Origin: UBA11400 sp964473555 | GTDB taxonomy: Bacteria > Bacteroidota > Rhodothermia > Balneolales > HLUCCA01 | Direction: 5' to 3' | NCBI GenBank assembly: GCA_964473555.1 | Contig: CAYYPL010000003.1 | Span: 1 to 64,000 of the forward strand | Length of the DNA: 64,000 bases | In this document: positions 1 to 8,422 of the stretch, one piece after another | Position numbering within the stretch: position 1 is the first letter of the stretch | Layout of the letters: the number at the start of each line of letters is the position of its first letter | The notes under the pieces: model-generated | What the model saw: the letters and a program-made list of their open reading frames with translations, nothing else | The model's database searches: none | Told to the model about the DNA's origin: nothing | Program-made: the position numbers and the translations under genes

Positions 1-55
1 AACCTACGACCGGCGGTTTACAAAACCGCTGCTCTACCAACTGAGCTACACCAGC
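1..55 (-). tRNA. tRNA-Thr (anticodon UGU), 3' end cut by the window edge
   Basis: Read on the minus strand the RNA begins GCTGGTG, followed by a D-arm with GTAGCTC and TTGGTAGAGC. The anticodon stem-loop is GCGGT-TTTGTAA-ACCGC, whose central TGT reads ACA/ACG threonine codons. The variable region and the start of the T-arm (GTAGGTT) follow, then the window ends, so the acceptor 3' strand is missing. It lies 65 bp downstream of the dedA-like gene on the same strand. Confidence 0.93.
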
Positions 56-120
56 GCTTACGGAAAGACTCCAAAAATAAGCACAAGTTATATGCTTGTC
101 AATAAATATTTTTAGTTTGA

Positions 121-780
121 TTACTTAATCGTATCGTGTTTGGAGCCTTCATCTTGGGCCTGTTTCTTAAAACTGTGATACATCCACCATCTGATGAACA
201 CAAACAATACGATGGATGCCAATATTGCCCAACTGTAATACGACAAATAGCTACCTATCAATTCCCAATTTTCTTTGATGAACCAACCACTACCCAGCAA
301 TACCGAGTTCCAAAGTAGTGAACTCAAAAAACTGCTTAGTATGGTTTTCCTGATGTTGGTATGACTAATTCCTGAAATCAGTGATATGATTGATCGTGTA
401 CCTGCCAAAAATCTATTTGCGATGATTACGCCCTGTCCCCAGCGATTCATCCAATTCTGAGCCCGGGTCATGTATTTGTAATCCAGGTAACGAAACAACC
501 AGAATCGATGGCGCTTCCGGTTGATTTCTAATCCCCATCGGTGGCCCACATAATACATGGACATAAACCCAAAAACAGATGCTATTGTTGTCAGTAATAA
601 AACTGTAGTAAAATCGATCAGTCCATCGGCAGCGAGATACCCTCCAAAAACAATCAGTACGTCACCTGGAATAGGAGGAATGATATTTTCCAGGTAGGCA
701 ATCAGAAAAAATACCGTATATATACTGAGCACTGGAAGTGTCTTGATCAGTTCAATCAGGTCTGATGTTAACGCGTCCAT
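121..780 (-). CDS. DedA/VTT-family membrane protein
   Basis: 219-residue polytopic inner-membrane protein of the DedA (SNARE-associated, VTT domain) family. Members are implicated in lipid flipping and envelope or membrane-potential homeostasis. The family signature is the re-entrant segment near residues 30-48 (ENIIPPIPGDVLIVFGG), followed by FGFMSMYYVGHRWG, the conserved arginine region RFLAGTRSIISLISG, and C-terminal hydrophobic helices. Length is typical. It is the last gene of the leftward run queA-ispD-ispF-dedA, 9 bp after ispF, so it is probably co-transcribed. Exact substrate cannot be read from sequence. Confidence 0.88.
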   Translation of the reverse strand: MDALTSDLIELIKTLPVLSIYTVFFLIAYLENIIPPIPGDVLIVFGGYLAADGLIDFTTVLLLTTIASVFGFMSMYYVGHRWGLEINRKRHRFWLFRYLDYKYMTRAQNWMNRWGQGVIIANRFLAGTRSIISLISGISHTNIRKTILSSFLSSLLWNSVLLGSGWFIKENWELIGSYLSYYSWAILASIVLFVFIRWWMYHSFKKQAQDEGSKHDTIK

Positions 781-789
781 ATGAACTAT

Positions 790-1272
790 CTATTTGATGA
801 CTAATACGGTTGCCATTGCTGCTAAACCCTCAGAACGACCAACAAATCCCATTTTTTCGGAGGTAGTCGCTTTCAACGACACCCTGTCTGCAGAAATTCG
901 AAGTATATCCGCAATGCGTCGCGACATTTCGGGGATGTATGGTTTTAGCTTGGGAGCCTCGGCAACTACCGTTGCATCGATGTTAGAAACCCGATAGCCT
1001 TTATCCGTGACCAACTTGTAACTTGCTCTGAGTAATTCAGCACTATCTGCACCCTTCCATGCTAAATCGGTGTCTGGAAAATGTGTTCCGATGTCACCAA
1101 GGGCCAACGCTCCAAGAATTGCGTCAGTTATGGCATGCAACAGGACATCTGCATCCGAATGTCCAAGAAGTCCAAACGGATGAGGAATGGCGATTCCACC
1201 CAGTATCAGATCCCGATTTTCAGCAAACTGATGTACATCATACCCATAACCGATTCGAATGTCGCTGATCAT
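790..1272 (-). CDS. ispF: 2-C-methyl-D-erythritol 2,4-cyclodiphosphate synthase
   Basis: Fifth step of the MEP pathway: cyclises CDP-methylerythritol 2-phosphate to MEcPP with release of CMP. 160 residues, the normal length. The metal ligands are visible: Asp12 and His14 in YGYDVHQF, and His46 in HSDADVLLH. The C-terminal KATTSEKMGFVGR segment that binds the cytidine is also present. Its ATG overlaps the stop of ispD by 4 bp, so the two are translationally coupled. Together with ispD here and ispH at 30.4 kb it shows the organism uses the MEP route to isoprenoids. Confidence 0.97.
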   Translation of the reverse strand: MISDIRIGYGYDVHQFAENRDLILGGIAIPHPFGLLGHSDADVLLHAITDAILGALALGDIGTHFPDTDLAWKGADSAELLRASYKLVTDKGYRVSNIDATVVAEAPKLKPYIPEMSRRIADILRISADRVSLKATTSEKMGFVGRSEGLAAMATVLVIK

Positions 1273-1964
1273 CTTTTTTCCTGTTTTATCAGTTTGATAC
1301 GAGCTTTTTCCAGGTCTTCAGCCCAGGTAATCTTAAAGTTGTCCCGCTCACCTGGAATCACATACACCGGGTATCCGGCCTGTTCGCAAAGAGCAGCGTC
1401 ATCTGTGCCAAAGGTATCAGATTCAACGGCTTTGCCATAGGCTTTTTGGATCCAGTCTAACCGAAAACATTGAGGAGTCTGAACAGCAAACAAACTGGAT
1501 CTGTCTGGTGTTTCAGTTACTCTATGCGAGTTGTCCACCATTTTTATAGTATCTGTCACCGCAACACCCGGGATTACCGCTCCGTGCTCTCGGACCAGTT
1601 CAATGAGTGCGTAAAAAAGTTGATCCGAAAAGAAGGGGCGTACCGCGTCGTGAATAGCCACGTATCTGCACCCGGGATCTACTGTGATCAGGGCATTCTG
1701 GATCGAGTACATGCGTTCTGCACCACCTTCCAGAAATCGGATCGGAACACTGAACTGTTCTGGTTTGACCGATATTTTAGCGGCTTCAAGCCAGTCTTTA
1801 GAAACGGGGACCAGGATTTCCCGAACCTGTTCAGGTTTATCAAAGCGCTCTAATGTATGTTCAAGGATCGTTTTCCCACCAATGTGAATAAACGGCTTAG
1901 GTATTTCACTTCCCAAACGGGAACCGGATCCGGCTGCAGGGATAATTACACTCAGATCCAACAT
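1269..1964 (-). CDS. ispD: 2-C-methyl-D-erythritol 4-phosphate cytidylyltransferase
   Basis: Transfers CMP from CTP to MEP, the third MEP-pathway step. 231 residues, typical. The nucleotide-binding glycine-rich N-terminus (IIPAAGSGSRLGSEIPKPF, residues 7-25) and the conserved HDAVRPF and VTDTIK segments are present, as is the C-terminal PGERDNFKITWAEDL. It starts 5 bp after queA and overlaps ispF by 4 bp, so it sits in the middle of a tight leftward operon. Confidence 0.96.
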   Translation of the reverse strand: MLDLSVIIPAAGSGSRLGSEIPKPFIHIGGKTILEHTLERFDKPEQVREILVPVSKDWLEAAKISVKPEQFSVPIRFLEGGAERMYSIQNALITVDPGCRYVAIHDAVRPFFSDQLFYALIELVREHGAVIPGVAVTDTIKMVDNSHRVTETPDRSSLFAVQTPQCFRLDWIQKAYGKAVESDTFGTDDAALCEQAGYPVYVIPGERDNFKITWAEDLEKARIKLIKQEKR

Positions 1965-1969
1965 AGTGC

Positions 1970-3016
1970 CTAAAGAATCAGCATGGCATCACCAAATGTG
2001 TAAAAACGATACTTCTTGTCGATTGCTTCCTGGTAGGCTTTCATCAGGAATTCGTAATCACAAAAGGCACCGGCCAGCATCAGTAAAGTAGACTCGGGCT
2101 GGTGGAAATTGGTGATCAAACCTTCCGTTACCTTGAAGTCGTACGGTGGATAAATAAATTTGTCGGTCCATCCAAAACTTGGTTTCGAGTGTCCACTGGC
2201 AGTGATACTGGTTTCTATCGCCCTGACTGCAGAGGTACCAATGGCCACGACTTTATGCTTCTTGCTGTCCAGGGTCTTGTTGATAATCTCAGAGGTTTCT
2301 TCACTGATGTAATAATTTTCTGAGTCCATCCGATGCTTGGTAAGATCTTCCACCTCAACAGGCCTAAAAGTTCCCCACCCTATATGAAGCGTGATTGGAA
2401 CCATATGCACCCCTTTGTCGACGAGCTTCTGAACCAGTTCTTCGGTAAAATGCATCCCGGCTGTTGGAGCAGCTACTGCACCGCGTTCTTTGGCAAATAT
2501 GGTCTGATAACGATGCTTGTCTTCTTCTTCTGGCTTGCGTTTGATGTAAGGGGGAAGTGGCATTTCCCCGATCTTGTCGAGCGTTTCGTACAGTTCTTCA
2601 TTGGGTCCATCGTACAAAAAACGGATAGTTCTTCCACGTGAGGTCGTATTATCAACAACCTCTGCTACCAGATCCTCGTCAAAATACAACTTGTTCCCAA
2701 TTCTGATCTTACGGGCAGGCTCAACCAATACATCCCAAAGCTTGTTTTCTGGCTGTAACTCTCTGAGTAGGAAAACCTCGATACTGGCTTCGGTCTTCTC
2801 TTTTTTGCCCTTCAAACGTGCCGGGAATACTTTTGTGTTGTTGTAAACAACGCAGTCGCCAGGGTTCAGATACTTGTGGATATCGGAGAAGGTCTCGTGT
2901 GTGATGGTTTTGGCGGCTCGGTGAATCACCATCAATTTGGATGCATCTCTTGGTTCTACCGGATAAGAAGGTACTTTGATTTTATCAAATTCGTATCGGA
3001 AATCAGTAAGTTTCAT
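1970..3016 (-). CDS. queA: S-adenosylmethionine:tRNA ribosyltransferase-isomerase
   Basis: Transfers and isomerises the ribosyl part of SAM onto 7-aminomethyl-deazaguanine in tRNA to give epoxyqueuosine. 348 residues, full length. Family hallmarks are SYPVEPRDASKLMV near the N-terminus, GDCVVYNNTKVFPARL, GAVAAPTAGMHFTEEL, LHIGWGTFRPV, and the C-terminal FHQPESTLLMLAGAF. It is first in the queA-ispD-ispF-dedA run and is transcribed away from tRNA-Ser. The start at 3016 gives the usual MKLTDF-type N-terminus. Confidence 0.97.
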   Translation of the reverse strand: MKLTDFRYEFDKIKVPSYPVEPRDASKLMVIHRAAKTITHETFSDIHKYLNPGDCVVYNNTKVFPARLKGKKEKTEASIEVFLLRELQPENKLWDVLVEPARKIRIGNKLYFDEDLVAEVVDNTTSRGRTIRFLYDGPNEELYETLDKIGEMPLPPYIKRKPEEEDKHRYQTIFAKERGAVAAPTAGMHFTEELVQKLVDKGVHMVPITLHIGWGTFRPVEVEDLTKHRMDSENYYISEETSEIINKTLDSKKHKVVAIGTSAVRAIETSITASGHSKPSFGWTDKFIYPPYDFKVTEGLITNFHQPESTLLMLAGAFCDYEFLMKAYQEAIDKKYRFYTFGDAMLIL

Positions 3017-3137
3017 CGGAAGCTTTTTGATAGATGGTGCGAAATCGAAATCAGAAAAATGGTGTAAATGTCACTTTCTAATCACGAAAAATATGGCTAA
3101 TATAAGGTTTTTGGGAGCAGATGACAAGTCTACACCG

Positions 3138-3224
3138 GGAGGTGTGCCAGAGTGGTTGAACGGGGCGGTCTCGAAAACCGTTATACACGCACGTGTATCG
3201 GGGGTTCGAATCCCTCCACCTCCG
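3138..3224 (+). tRNA. tRNA-Ser (anticodon CGA)
   Basis: 87-nt class II tRNA. The acceptor strands GGAGGTG (3138-3144) and CACCTCC (3217-3223) pair fully, with discriminator G at 3224. The anticodon stem-loop CGGT-CTCGAAA-ACCG gives CGA, reading UCG. A long variable arm (ACACGC-ACGTGT region) is typical of serine tRNAs. The T-arm is GGGGGTTCGAATCCCTC. The 3' CCA is not encoded. Confidence 0.96.
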
Positions 3225-3278
3225 CAAAAAAAGTAGCTTTTTACTAAAATTTTTTCGTTTTTAGGGTCGTTATGTATG

Positions 3279-3286
3279 TACTTTCG
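3279..3286 (+). promoter_or_regulatory. Candidate Bacteroidota-type -7 element
   Basis: TACTTTCG is one base from the TAnnTTTG consensus of Bacteroidota sigma-ABfr promoters. It lies 21 bp before the ATG at 3308 and just after the tRNA-Ser. No clear -33 TTG is seen. If real, it excludes the longer ORF start at 3272, which would lie upstream of transcription start. Confidence 0.35.
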
Positions 3287-3307
3287 TTTCAACTTAATTC
3301 CGACATT

Positions 3308-3826
3308 ATGAAGAATATTATTGGTATTTTTTTACTGCTCGTCGGGCTCACTGCCCTGGCGCCAAGTGCTAAAGCACAACTACGCCGGGAACTACCCAGT
3401 CCTTATCTGTTGATGGGACCCACGATTATGTTGAACAAACCTGATGTATATAATCAAGGACAATTTGGCCTTTCCAGTCTTCAGATGAACCACTCCTACG
3501 AAATGAGCTTTGGTAGTTTTGGCGGCCAGATGTACAACCAAAACATGTACACGAATACGATTAGCATGCAGTTCAACGAGAAAATGTTTGGGCGTTTGGA
3601 TGTTGCATTTGCCCACTCTCCTTTTGGATCAGCACTCCCAGGCATGAATCAATCAGGTCGTGTTTTCATTCGCAATGCGGAATTCAACTACGCAATCAAC
3701 GAGAAAACGAATATCAGCTTCCATTTTAGCCAAAATCCAAACCCAATGGGATACTATGGTGGACCCTTCGGTGGGGGTTACTCGCCATACTATGGCCGAG
3801 GCAGGTACTCCCCTTTCCCCTTTTGA
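3308..3826 (+). CDS. Exported hypothetical protein, probably outer-membrane associated
   Basis: 172 residues from the ATG at 3308; an in-frame ATG at 3272 would put 12 unlikely residues before the signal peptide. Residues 1-24 form a clear signal peptide (hydrophobic IIGIFLLLVGLTAL, then APSAKAQ). The mature part is rich in Gly, Met, Asn and aromatic residues with alternating polar/hydrophobic strands, and ends in a GGPFGGGYSPYYGRGR tail. This suggests a small beta-rich envelope protein. I do not recognise a named family. It is followed after 8 bp by the LytR_C gene, so the two are probably co-transcribed. Confidence 0.7.
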   Translation: MKNIIGIFLLLVGLTALAPSAKAQLRRELPSPYLLMGPTIMLNKPDVYNQGQFGLSSLQMNHSYEMSFGSFGGQMYNQNMYTNTISMQFNEKMFGRLDVAFAHSPFGSALPGMNQSGRVFIRNAEFNYAINEKTNISFHFSQNPNPMGYYGGPFGGGYSPYYGRGRYSPFPF

Positions 3827-3834
3827 TCTGATTA

Positions 3835-4296
3835 ATGTCCGCATCAAGCAAAAAGAATCAGGATTCAAATGGGCCCTGGATTAACCCGACAATCGGATTC
3901 CTAACTCTAGTCCTGGTTGTACTGCTTGGGGCGTTGCTGACTCGTTTATTCACTCCAAGAATCATTACTGAACGCGACGCTACCGCTTCCCACCTCATCA
4001 GCGATGTGATTCAGATTCAGGTATTGAATGGGTGTGGCGTTTCAGGAGTAGCCTCCAGATTTACGAATAAACTGAGGCAAAGCGGATTCGATGTAGTAGA
4101 GTCTGGTAATTTTGAGACGTTTGATGTTCAAAATACCTTCGTTATCGACCGAAGCGGGAATCTTGAAAATGCAAGGCGTGTGGCTATTGCGCTTGGAATC
4201 AGCGAGGATCAAATCATCAGGGAGGTAGCTACAGGATTCTATCTTGATGCCACCGTTGTGATTGGCTTCGACTACAATCAATTAAACCTTCAATAA
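3835..4296 (+). CDS. LytR C-terminal (LytR_C) domain protein
   Basis: 153 residues: a short polar N-terminus, one transmembrane helix near residues 18-42 (IGFLTLVLVVLLGALLTRLF), then an extracytoplasmic LytR_C domain. The domain shows its usual opening IQIQVLNGCGVSGVASRFTNKLRQSGFDVVESGNF and later DRSGNLENARRVAIALGI. LytR_C domains accompany cell-envelope LCP proteins but also occur alone, as here, directly before rsfS in this phylum. No LCP catalytic domain is present, so no enzymatic role is claimed. Confidence 0.85.
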   Translation: MSASSKKNQDSNGPWINPTIGFLTLVLVVLLGALLTRLFTPRIITERDATASHLISDVIQIQVLNGCGVSGVASRFTNKLRQSGFDVVESGNFETFDVQNTFVIDRSGNLENARRVAIALGISEDQIIREVATGFYLDATVVIGFDYNQLNLQ

Positions 4297-4306
4297 AGTC
4301 CTTTTC

Positions 4307-4690
4307 ATGAGTGAGTTCGTAAACGTTTCCCCATTGCAAAAACCATCAGCTGAAGAACTGATTGCCGTCATTTCCGAGGCCTTATTGTCGGTAAAAGCAG
4401 AACATATTGTAAAGCTCGATGTCCGTAAAATCACGACTCTAACCGATTATTTTATTGTTTGTCACGCCTTATCCGATACTCAGGTAAAAGCCCTGGCCGA
4501 CCGGGTTACCGAAGACACCAAGAAAAAGTTTGGGGAGTATGTCTGGAGAAAAGAAGGCCATAACACCAATCGATGGATTGTGCTGGATTACGTCAATGTG
4601 GTTGTTCACATCTTCCTAAGGGACATGCGCGAGTTCTACGGTATCGAGCGCATGTGGAGTGATGCAGAGATTACTGAAATAAAAGACTGA
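4307..4690 (+). CDS. rsfS: Ribosome silencing factor RsfS
   Basis: 127-residue Iojap/RsfS protein. It binds L14 on the 50S subunit and blocks subunit joining when nutrients are short. Characteristic stretches are KLDVRKITTLTDYFIVCHALSDTQVKALADRV, then KEGHNTNRWIVLDYVNVVVHIF and the terminal REFYGIERMWSDAE. Length is normal. It starts 10 bp after the LytR_C gene. Confidence 0.95.
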   Translation: MSEFVNVSPLQKPSAEELIAVISEALLSVKAEHIVKLDVRKITTLTDYFIVCHALSDTQVKALADRVTEDTKKKFGEYVWRKEGHNTNRWIVLDYVNVVVHIFLRDMREFYGIERMWSDAEITEIKD

Positions 4691-4705
4691 TGGATGAATC
4701 ACATT

Positions 4706-5674
4706 ATGAAGGTTTTAGTCACAGAACCCATCGATGAACATGCTATCGACTACCTGAGATCTTCCAAATTTGAAGTCCATGTTGGCAAAAGGGGACGTTT
4801 GGATACCCAAAAGGAGCTTACAGATGCTTTACAAGGTTTTGATGGTGCCATTACCATGCTTTCCAATCCCGTTTCACGAAAGGTCATGGAGGAAAATCCA
4901 CAGCTCCGTATCGTTGCAAATTATGCTGTCGGATTCAATAATATTGACCTAATTGCAGCCAAAGCGCTCGGTATCAGAGTATGCAATACCCCCGATGTGT
5001 TATCTGAAGCAACGGCTGATATCGCTCTGGGACTTTTACTTTCCGTATCCAGACACCTTCGAGCTGCAGAAAACCAACTCAGGGCTGGGGAGTTTGATGG
5101 CTGGCATCCTTTTGGGTTTGTAGGCACCGAATTGTTTGGCAAAACAGCTGGAATAATTGGCATGGGGAGAATAGGGAAAGCGATCGCGCGCCGTTTGAAG
5201 GGTTTTGGGATTCATACTCTTTATCACAACAGGAATAGAATTGATTCACAATCTGAATCTGAGCTTGATGCCACATTTATCAATCATCTTGATGAATTGC
5301 TGGGCAAGATTGATTTCCTCTTTTTAAGCTGCCCGTTAACTCCACAAACACATCATATCATCAATGAACAACGGCTGGAGGCACTGGATCCTAAAGTCAT
5401 TATCGTTAATACCGGACGGGGTCCATTGATCGATGAAGCCGCGTTGGCTCGGATTCTTCATGAACATAAAATTGCAGGTGCGGGACTCGACGTCTTTGAA
5501 AAAGAACCTGAAATTCACCCCGATCTTCTTACCGCTCCCAACACGATGTTATTGCCCCATATCGGATCAGCAACCCATGAAACCAGATTGACCATGGCAA
5601 TGATGGCAGCTAATTCGGTTATTCATATACTTTCAGGTAAAGACCCTTCCGGATTGAAAAATCTGATCGCCTGA
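4706..5674 (+). CDS. D-2-hydroxyacid dehydrogenase (glyoxylate/hydroxypyruvate reductase type)
   Basis: NAD(P)-dependent reductase of 2-oxo acids, closest in look to glyoxylate/hydroxypyruvate reductases. From the ATG at 4706 it is 322 residues. The upstream in-frame ATG at 4694 adds only MNHI and is less likely, since homologues begin MKVLVTEPI. The Rossmann motif is GIIGMGRIGKAIARRLKGFG. The catalytic Arg is in VNTGRGPLIDE, the Glu in GLDVFEKEPEIHP and the His in LPHIGSATHETR. It lies 15 bp after rsfS and ends the rightward run. Substrate is inferred from family only. Confidence 0.9.
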   Translation: MKVLVTEPIDEHAIDYLRSSKFEVHVGKRGRLDTQKELTDALQGFDGAITMLSNPVSRKVMEENPQLRIVANYAVGFNNIDLIAAKALGIRVCNTPDVLSEATADIALGLLLSVSRHLRAAENQLRAGEFDGWHPFGFVGTELFGKTAGIIGMGRIGKAIARRLKGFGIHTLYHNRNRIDSQSESELDATFINHLDELLGKIDFLFLSCPLTPQTHHIINEQRLEALDPKVIIVNTGRGPLIDEAALARILHEHKIAGAGLDVFEKEPEIHPDLLTAPNTMLLPHIGSATHETRLTMAMMAANSVIHILSGKDPSGLKNLIA

Positions 5675-5716
5675 TTCCCTTGTCTCCAACTGAGCAGGTT
5701 CCAGATCAATAAACAT

Positions 5717-5730
5717 TATCGTATACGATA
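5717..5730. promoter_or_regulatory. Perfect 14-bp palindrome, candidate operator
   Basis: TATCGTATACGATA is perfectly self-complementary. It sits in the 208-bp gap upstream of the MATE/type III PKS locus, 52 bp before a TATATTTG -7 match. Its size and symmetry suit a TetR/MarR/PadR-type dimer, but no such regulator gene lies beside it. Confidence 0.45.
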
Positions 5731-5782
5731 CAGAACCCGGATATTATCTGAATTTAACATCAACTGTCGATTCGTATCCTCG

Positions 5783-5790
5783 TATATTTG
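5783..5790 (+). promoter_or_regulatory. Bacteroidota-type -7 element upstream of the MATE gene
   Basis: TATATTTG matches TAnnTTTG exactly, 92 bp upstream of the MATE start codon. No TTG lies at the ideal 17-23 bp upstream. The predicted leader contains two short GGGT/ACCC hairpins (around 5828-5841 and 5862-5874), the second close to the start codon. Confidence 0.45.
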
Positions 5791-5882
5791 GCAAAATTTT
5801 CCGAACCCTTTCAATTTATGTTTTCCCGGGTAAAAACACCCCATATCTACAAAGAATTGGTGGGTATTAAACCCTACAACTG

Positions 5883-7259
5883 ATGCTTCACCGACTTAAA
5901 TCACATCCAAACCGTGTACGAATCAAAGAAGAATTCAGGCTTCTGATGCACATTGGACTTCCTGTTATCATCGGAAACCTACTACAGATCTCGATGAGCG
6001 TCGTTGACACCGTAATGTCCGGGAATCTAAGTCCCCGGGATCTGGCAGCTGTTGCAGTAGGCGGAAGTTTGTTTATGCCTGTGTTCATTCTGGGCGCCGG
6101 AATACTTATGGCCGTAAGCCCGATTGTAGCACAGCACTTTGGCTCCCGTAACTTCTCTCTGATCGGAAAAACAACCAGGCAGTCGATGTGGCTGGCTGTA
6201 TGTATCGCAATTCCTGCAATACTTGTTCTCAGAAACATGGGACCTGTACTTGGATATCTTGAGGTGGAATCTGAAATCATTCCGCTTACCCTGGGCTATA
6301 TGGATGGAATCAGCTGGGGAATTTTGCCGCTATATTTATACCTGTCTCTCAGGTACTTCAATGAAGGGATTTCAGTGACAAAACCGGCTATGTATATCTC
6401 TTTACTCGGACTGTTCTTCAATATTTTTTGGAACTATACACTGATGTATGGGAAACTGGGTTTCCCAAAAATGGGTGCAATTGGTACGGGTTATGCGTCT
6501 GCCATTGTGATGCATGTCATGTTTTTGAGCTTATTTATCTACACCTATCACAATAAATCATTTCGAAGATTCGAAATATTCCAAAATGTGAAATTGCCCG
6601 AAAAAAAATACATCTACGAACTCATTCGAATTGGTGTGCCTATTGGCATTAGCATGTGTATGGAAGTTACCATGTTTGCGGTGGTGGCATTGATCATGGG
6701 ATCCTTGGGAACGTATGCGGTTGCGGGTCACCAGATAGCTATCAATATCGCATCCGTAACCTTCATGATCGCTTTTGGACTATCAGCAGCCATTACGGTA
6801 CGAGTTGGACAAACCATGGGAAGGTCAGGCCCCGAGGAAGCAAGATTCAGTGGTAAAGTAGGAGTGGTTATCGCAGCGTTGTTCATGACCCTGACAGCCC
6901 TGTTGATGTCGCTTTTCCCTGGATTCCTGACCGGATTATATACCGACGATACCGAGCTTCAGAACCTCGCAGTGCAACTGATCTACCTGGCAGCCATTTT
7001 CCAGATATCCGATGGGCTCCAGGTGAGTGGCCTGGGTGCACTCCGCGGACTCAAAGACACCAAGATTCCAATGTATGTGAATCTGATTGCCTACTGGATA
7101 ATAGGACTACCTTTGGGTTATCTGCTCGGCGTTACGCTTGGGTGGGGCCCCACGGGACTTTGGATAGGACTCATTGCCGGATTAACCGTAGCAGGTATCC
7201 TTCACAACCTTAGATTTGATATCCTCTCTCGAAAAATGATTCGTGGAACCCTCCGATAA
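5883..7259 (+). CDS. MATE-family multidrug/toxic-compound efflux transporter
   Basis: 458-residue, twelve-helix inner-membrane antiporter with two MatE repeats. Typical motifs are GLPVIIGNLLQISMSVVDTVMSGNLSP at the first helix, IVAQHFGSRN after helix 2, GIPIGISMCMEV-type sequence opening the second half, and GHQIAINIASVTFMIAFGLSAAITVRVGQTMG. It lies 41 bp upstream of the type III PKS gene on the same strand. Export of the PKS product is therefore a reasonable inference, but MATE substrates cannot be read from sequence and the pair could be independent. Confidence 0.93.
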   Translation: MLHRLKSHPNRVRIKEEFRLLMHIGLPVIIGNLLQISMSVVDTVMSGNLSPRDLAAVAVGGSLFMPVFILGAGILMAVSPIVAQHFGSRNFSLIGKTTRQSMWLAVCIAIPAILVLRNMGPVLGYLEVESEIIPLTLGYMDGISWGILPLYLYLSLRYFNEGISVTKPAMYISLLGLFFNIFWNYTLMYGKLGFPKMGAIGTGYASAIVMHVMFLSLFIYTYHNKSFRRFEIFQNVKLPEKKYIYELIRIGVPIGISMCMEVTMFAVVALIMGSLGTYAVAGHQIAINIASVTFMIAFGLSAAITVRVGQTMGRSGPEEARFSGKVGVVIAALFMTLTALLMSLFPGFLTGLYTDDTELQNLAVQLIYLAAIFQISDGLQVSGLGALRGLKDTKIPMYVNLIAYWIIGLPLGYLLGVTLGWGPTGLWIGLIAGLTVAGILHNLRFDILSRKMIRGTLR

Positions 7260-7270
7260 ATGTTCTATGT

Positions 7271-7296
7271 TACTTTTGTATACATTAGCAAAGGAG
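7271..7296 (+). promoter_or_regulatory. Internal -7 element and strong ribosome binding site for the PKS gene
   Basis: TACTTTTG at 7271-7278 fits TAnnTTTG exactly and lies between the MATE stop and the PKS ATG. AAGGAG at 7291-7296 is 4 nt before the ATG at 7301, a rare clear Shine-Dalgarno in this window. The PKS genes may thus be expressed both from here and by read-through from the MATE promoter. Confidence 0.45.
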
Positions 7297-7300
7297 TACC

Positions 7301-8413
7301 ATGCCTGCCTACATCAACCACATCGTTACTGAAGTACCTTCAATCAGATATGAACAGACGTTTGTTAGGGACTTTCTAAAGAGCCATCTGGGAGAAGACC
7401 GGCGCGTCGGTCTTGCGATTCATCACATCTACAAAAATTCAGGAATTGACGCCAGGTACAGTGTAATCCCTGATTTCGGTGATTCGGGTTCAGCCGATGG
7501 ACTTTTTTTTGATGCTGATACCCAGACACTAAAAACACCAGGTACGGCAGAGCGGAATGAAATTTATCAACGTGAGGCTAGCAAATTGTTCACAAACCTG
7601 GCCCAGCGGGTGATATCGGAAACGCCTGGCGTACGGGCCGACTCAATCACACACGTCATCACTGTTTCCTGCACTGGTTTCTATGCACCAGGGCCAGATC
7701 TGGATATCGTACATGCGTGTTCACTGAATCCATCCGTTCAACGATATCACATCGGTTTCATGGGATGCTATGCTGCTTTTCCCGCTTTAAGAATGGCAAA
7801 AACGATGATTGAATCTGACCCAAAAGCCACTGTACTTGTTGTGTCAGTCGAGTTGTGCACCTTGCATCTTAAATTCAATACCGATGCAGATAGCTTGATA
7901 TCCACATCGGTATTTGCCGATGGAGGTGCGGCCGTAATCGTAAGTGGCAGCGCTGAAAAAACGATGAAAAGTGGATTCAGAATCGAAGAACTCAATACGC
8001 AACTGGTTCCGAAGGGTGCAGGTGACATGGCCTGGACCATAGGAAATAACGGATTCGACATGGTACTATCCAGCTATATACCTGATATTTTGTCTTCGGG
8101 CATTCGTGAATTGTTGAATCCATTGCTTGAGAAAACAGGTTTAAGCATTCAGAGTATCGAAAATTGGGCCATTCATCCGGGGGGCAGGGCAATTTTGGAC
8201 AAAATTTCGGCTGAACTGGAACTTGATGAATCATCCATTTCTCCCTCACGCGAAGTATTGGGTAATTTCGGTAATATGAGTAGTGCCACAATCCTGTTTG
8301 TCCTGGATGCATGGAGAAAACGCGCTACACATAACGAACAATCCGTTGTAGCCATGGCTTTTGGTCCAGGATTGACCGTTGAACTGGGTACCTTAGCTCT
8401 GTTTTCCTGTTAA
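7301..8413 (+). CDS. Type III polyketide synthase (chalcone/stilbene synthase family)
   Basis: 370-residue homodimeric-type ketosynthase that condenses malonyl units onto an acyl-CoA starter. The full catalytic triad is present: Cys156 in GFMGCYAAF, His292 in AIHPGGRAILD and Asn325 in GNFGNMSSA. The C-terminal FGPGLTVE loop is intact. Bacterial relatives with this neighbourhood make alkylresorcinols or alkylpyrones from long fatty-acyl starters. Chain length and product here are not predictable by eye. It is followed after 9 bp by a methyltransferase and then an FAD monooxygenase, the order expected for a resorcinol-to-quinone pathway. It has its own SD and a candidate promoter. Confidence 0.95.
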   Translation: MPAYINHIVTEVPSIRYEQTFVRDFLKSHLGEDRRVGLAIHHIYKNSGIDARYSVIPDFGDSGSADGLFFDADTQTLKTPGTAERNEIYQREASKLFTNLAQRVISETPGVRADSITHVITVSCTGFYAPGPDLDIVHACSLNPSVQRYHIGFMGCYAAFPALRMAKTMIESDPKATVLVVSVELCTLHLKFNTDADSLISTSVFADGGAAVIVSGSAEKTMKSGFRIEELNTQLVPKGAGDMAWTIGNNGFDMVLSSYIPDILSSGIRELLNPLLEKTGLSIQSIENWAIHPGGRAILDKISAELELDESSISPSREVLGNFGNMSSATILFVLDAWRKRATHNEQSVVAMAFGPGLTVELGTLALFSC

Positions 8414-8422
8414 CCCGTAGGC

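Noticed and set aside
3272..3307. Upstream ATG extending the exported hypothetical protein by 12 residues
   Set aside because: It would put a polar segment before a normal signal peptide, and a -7-like element lies inside the extension.
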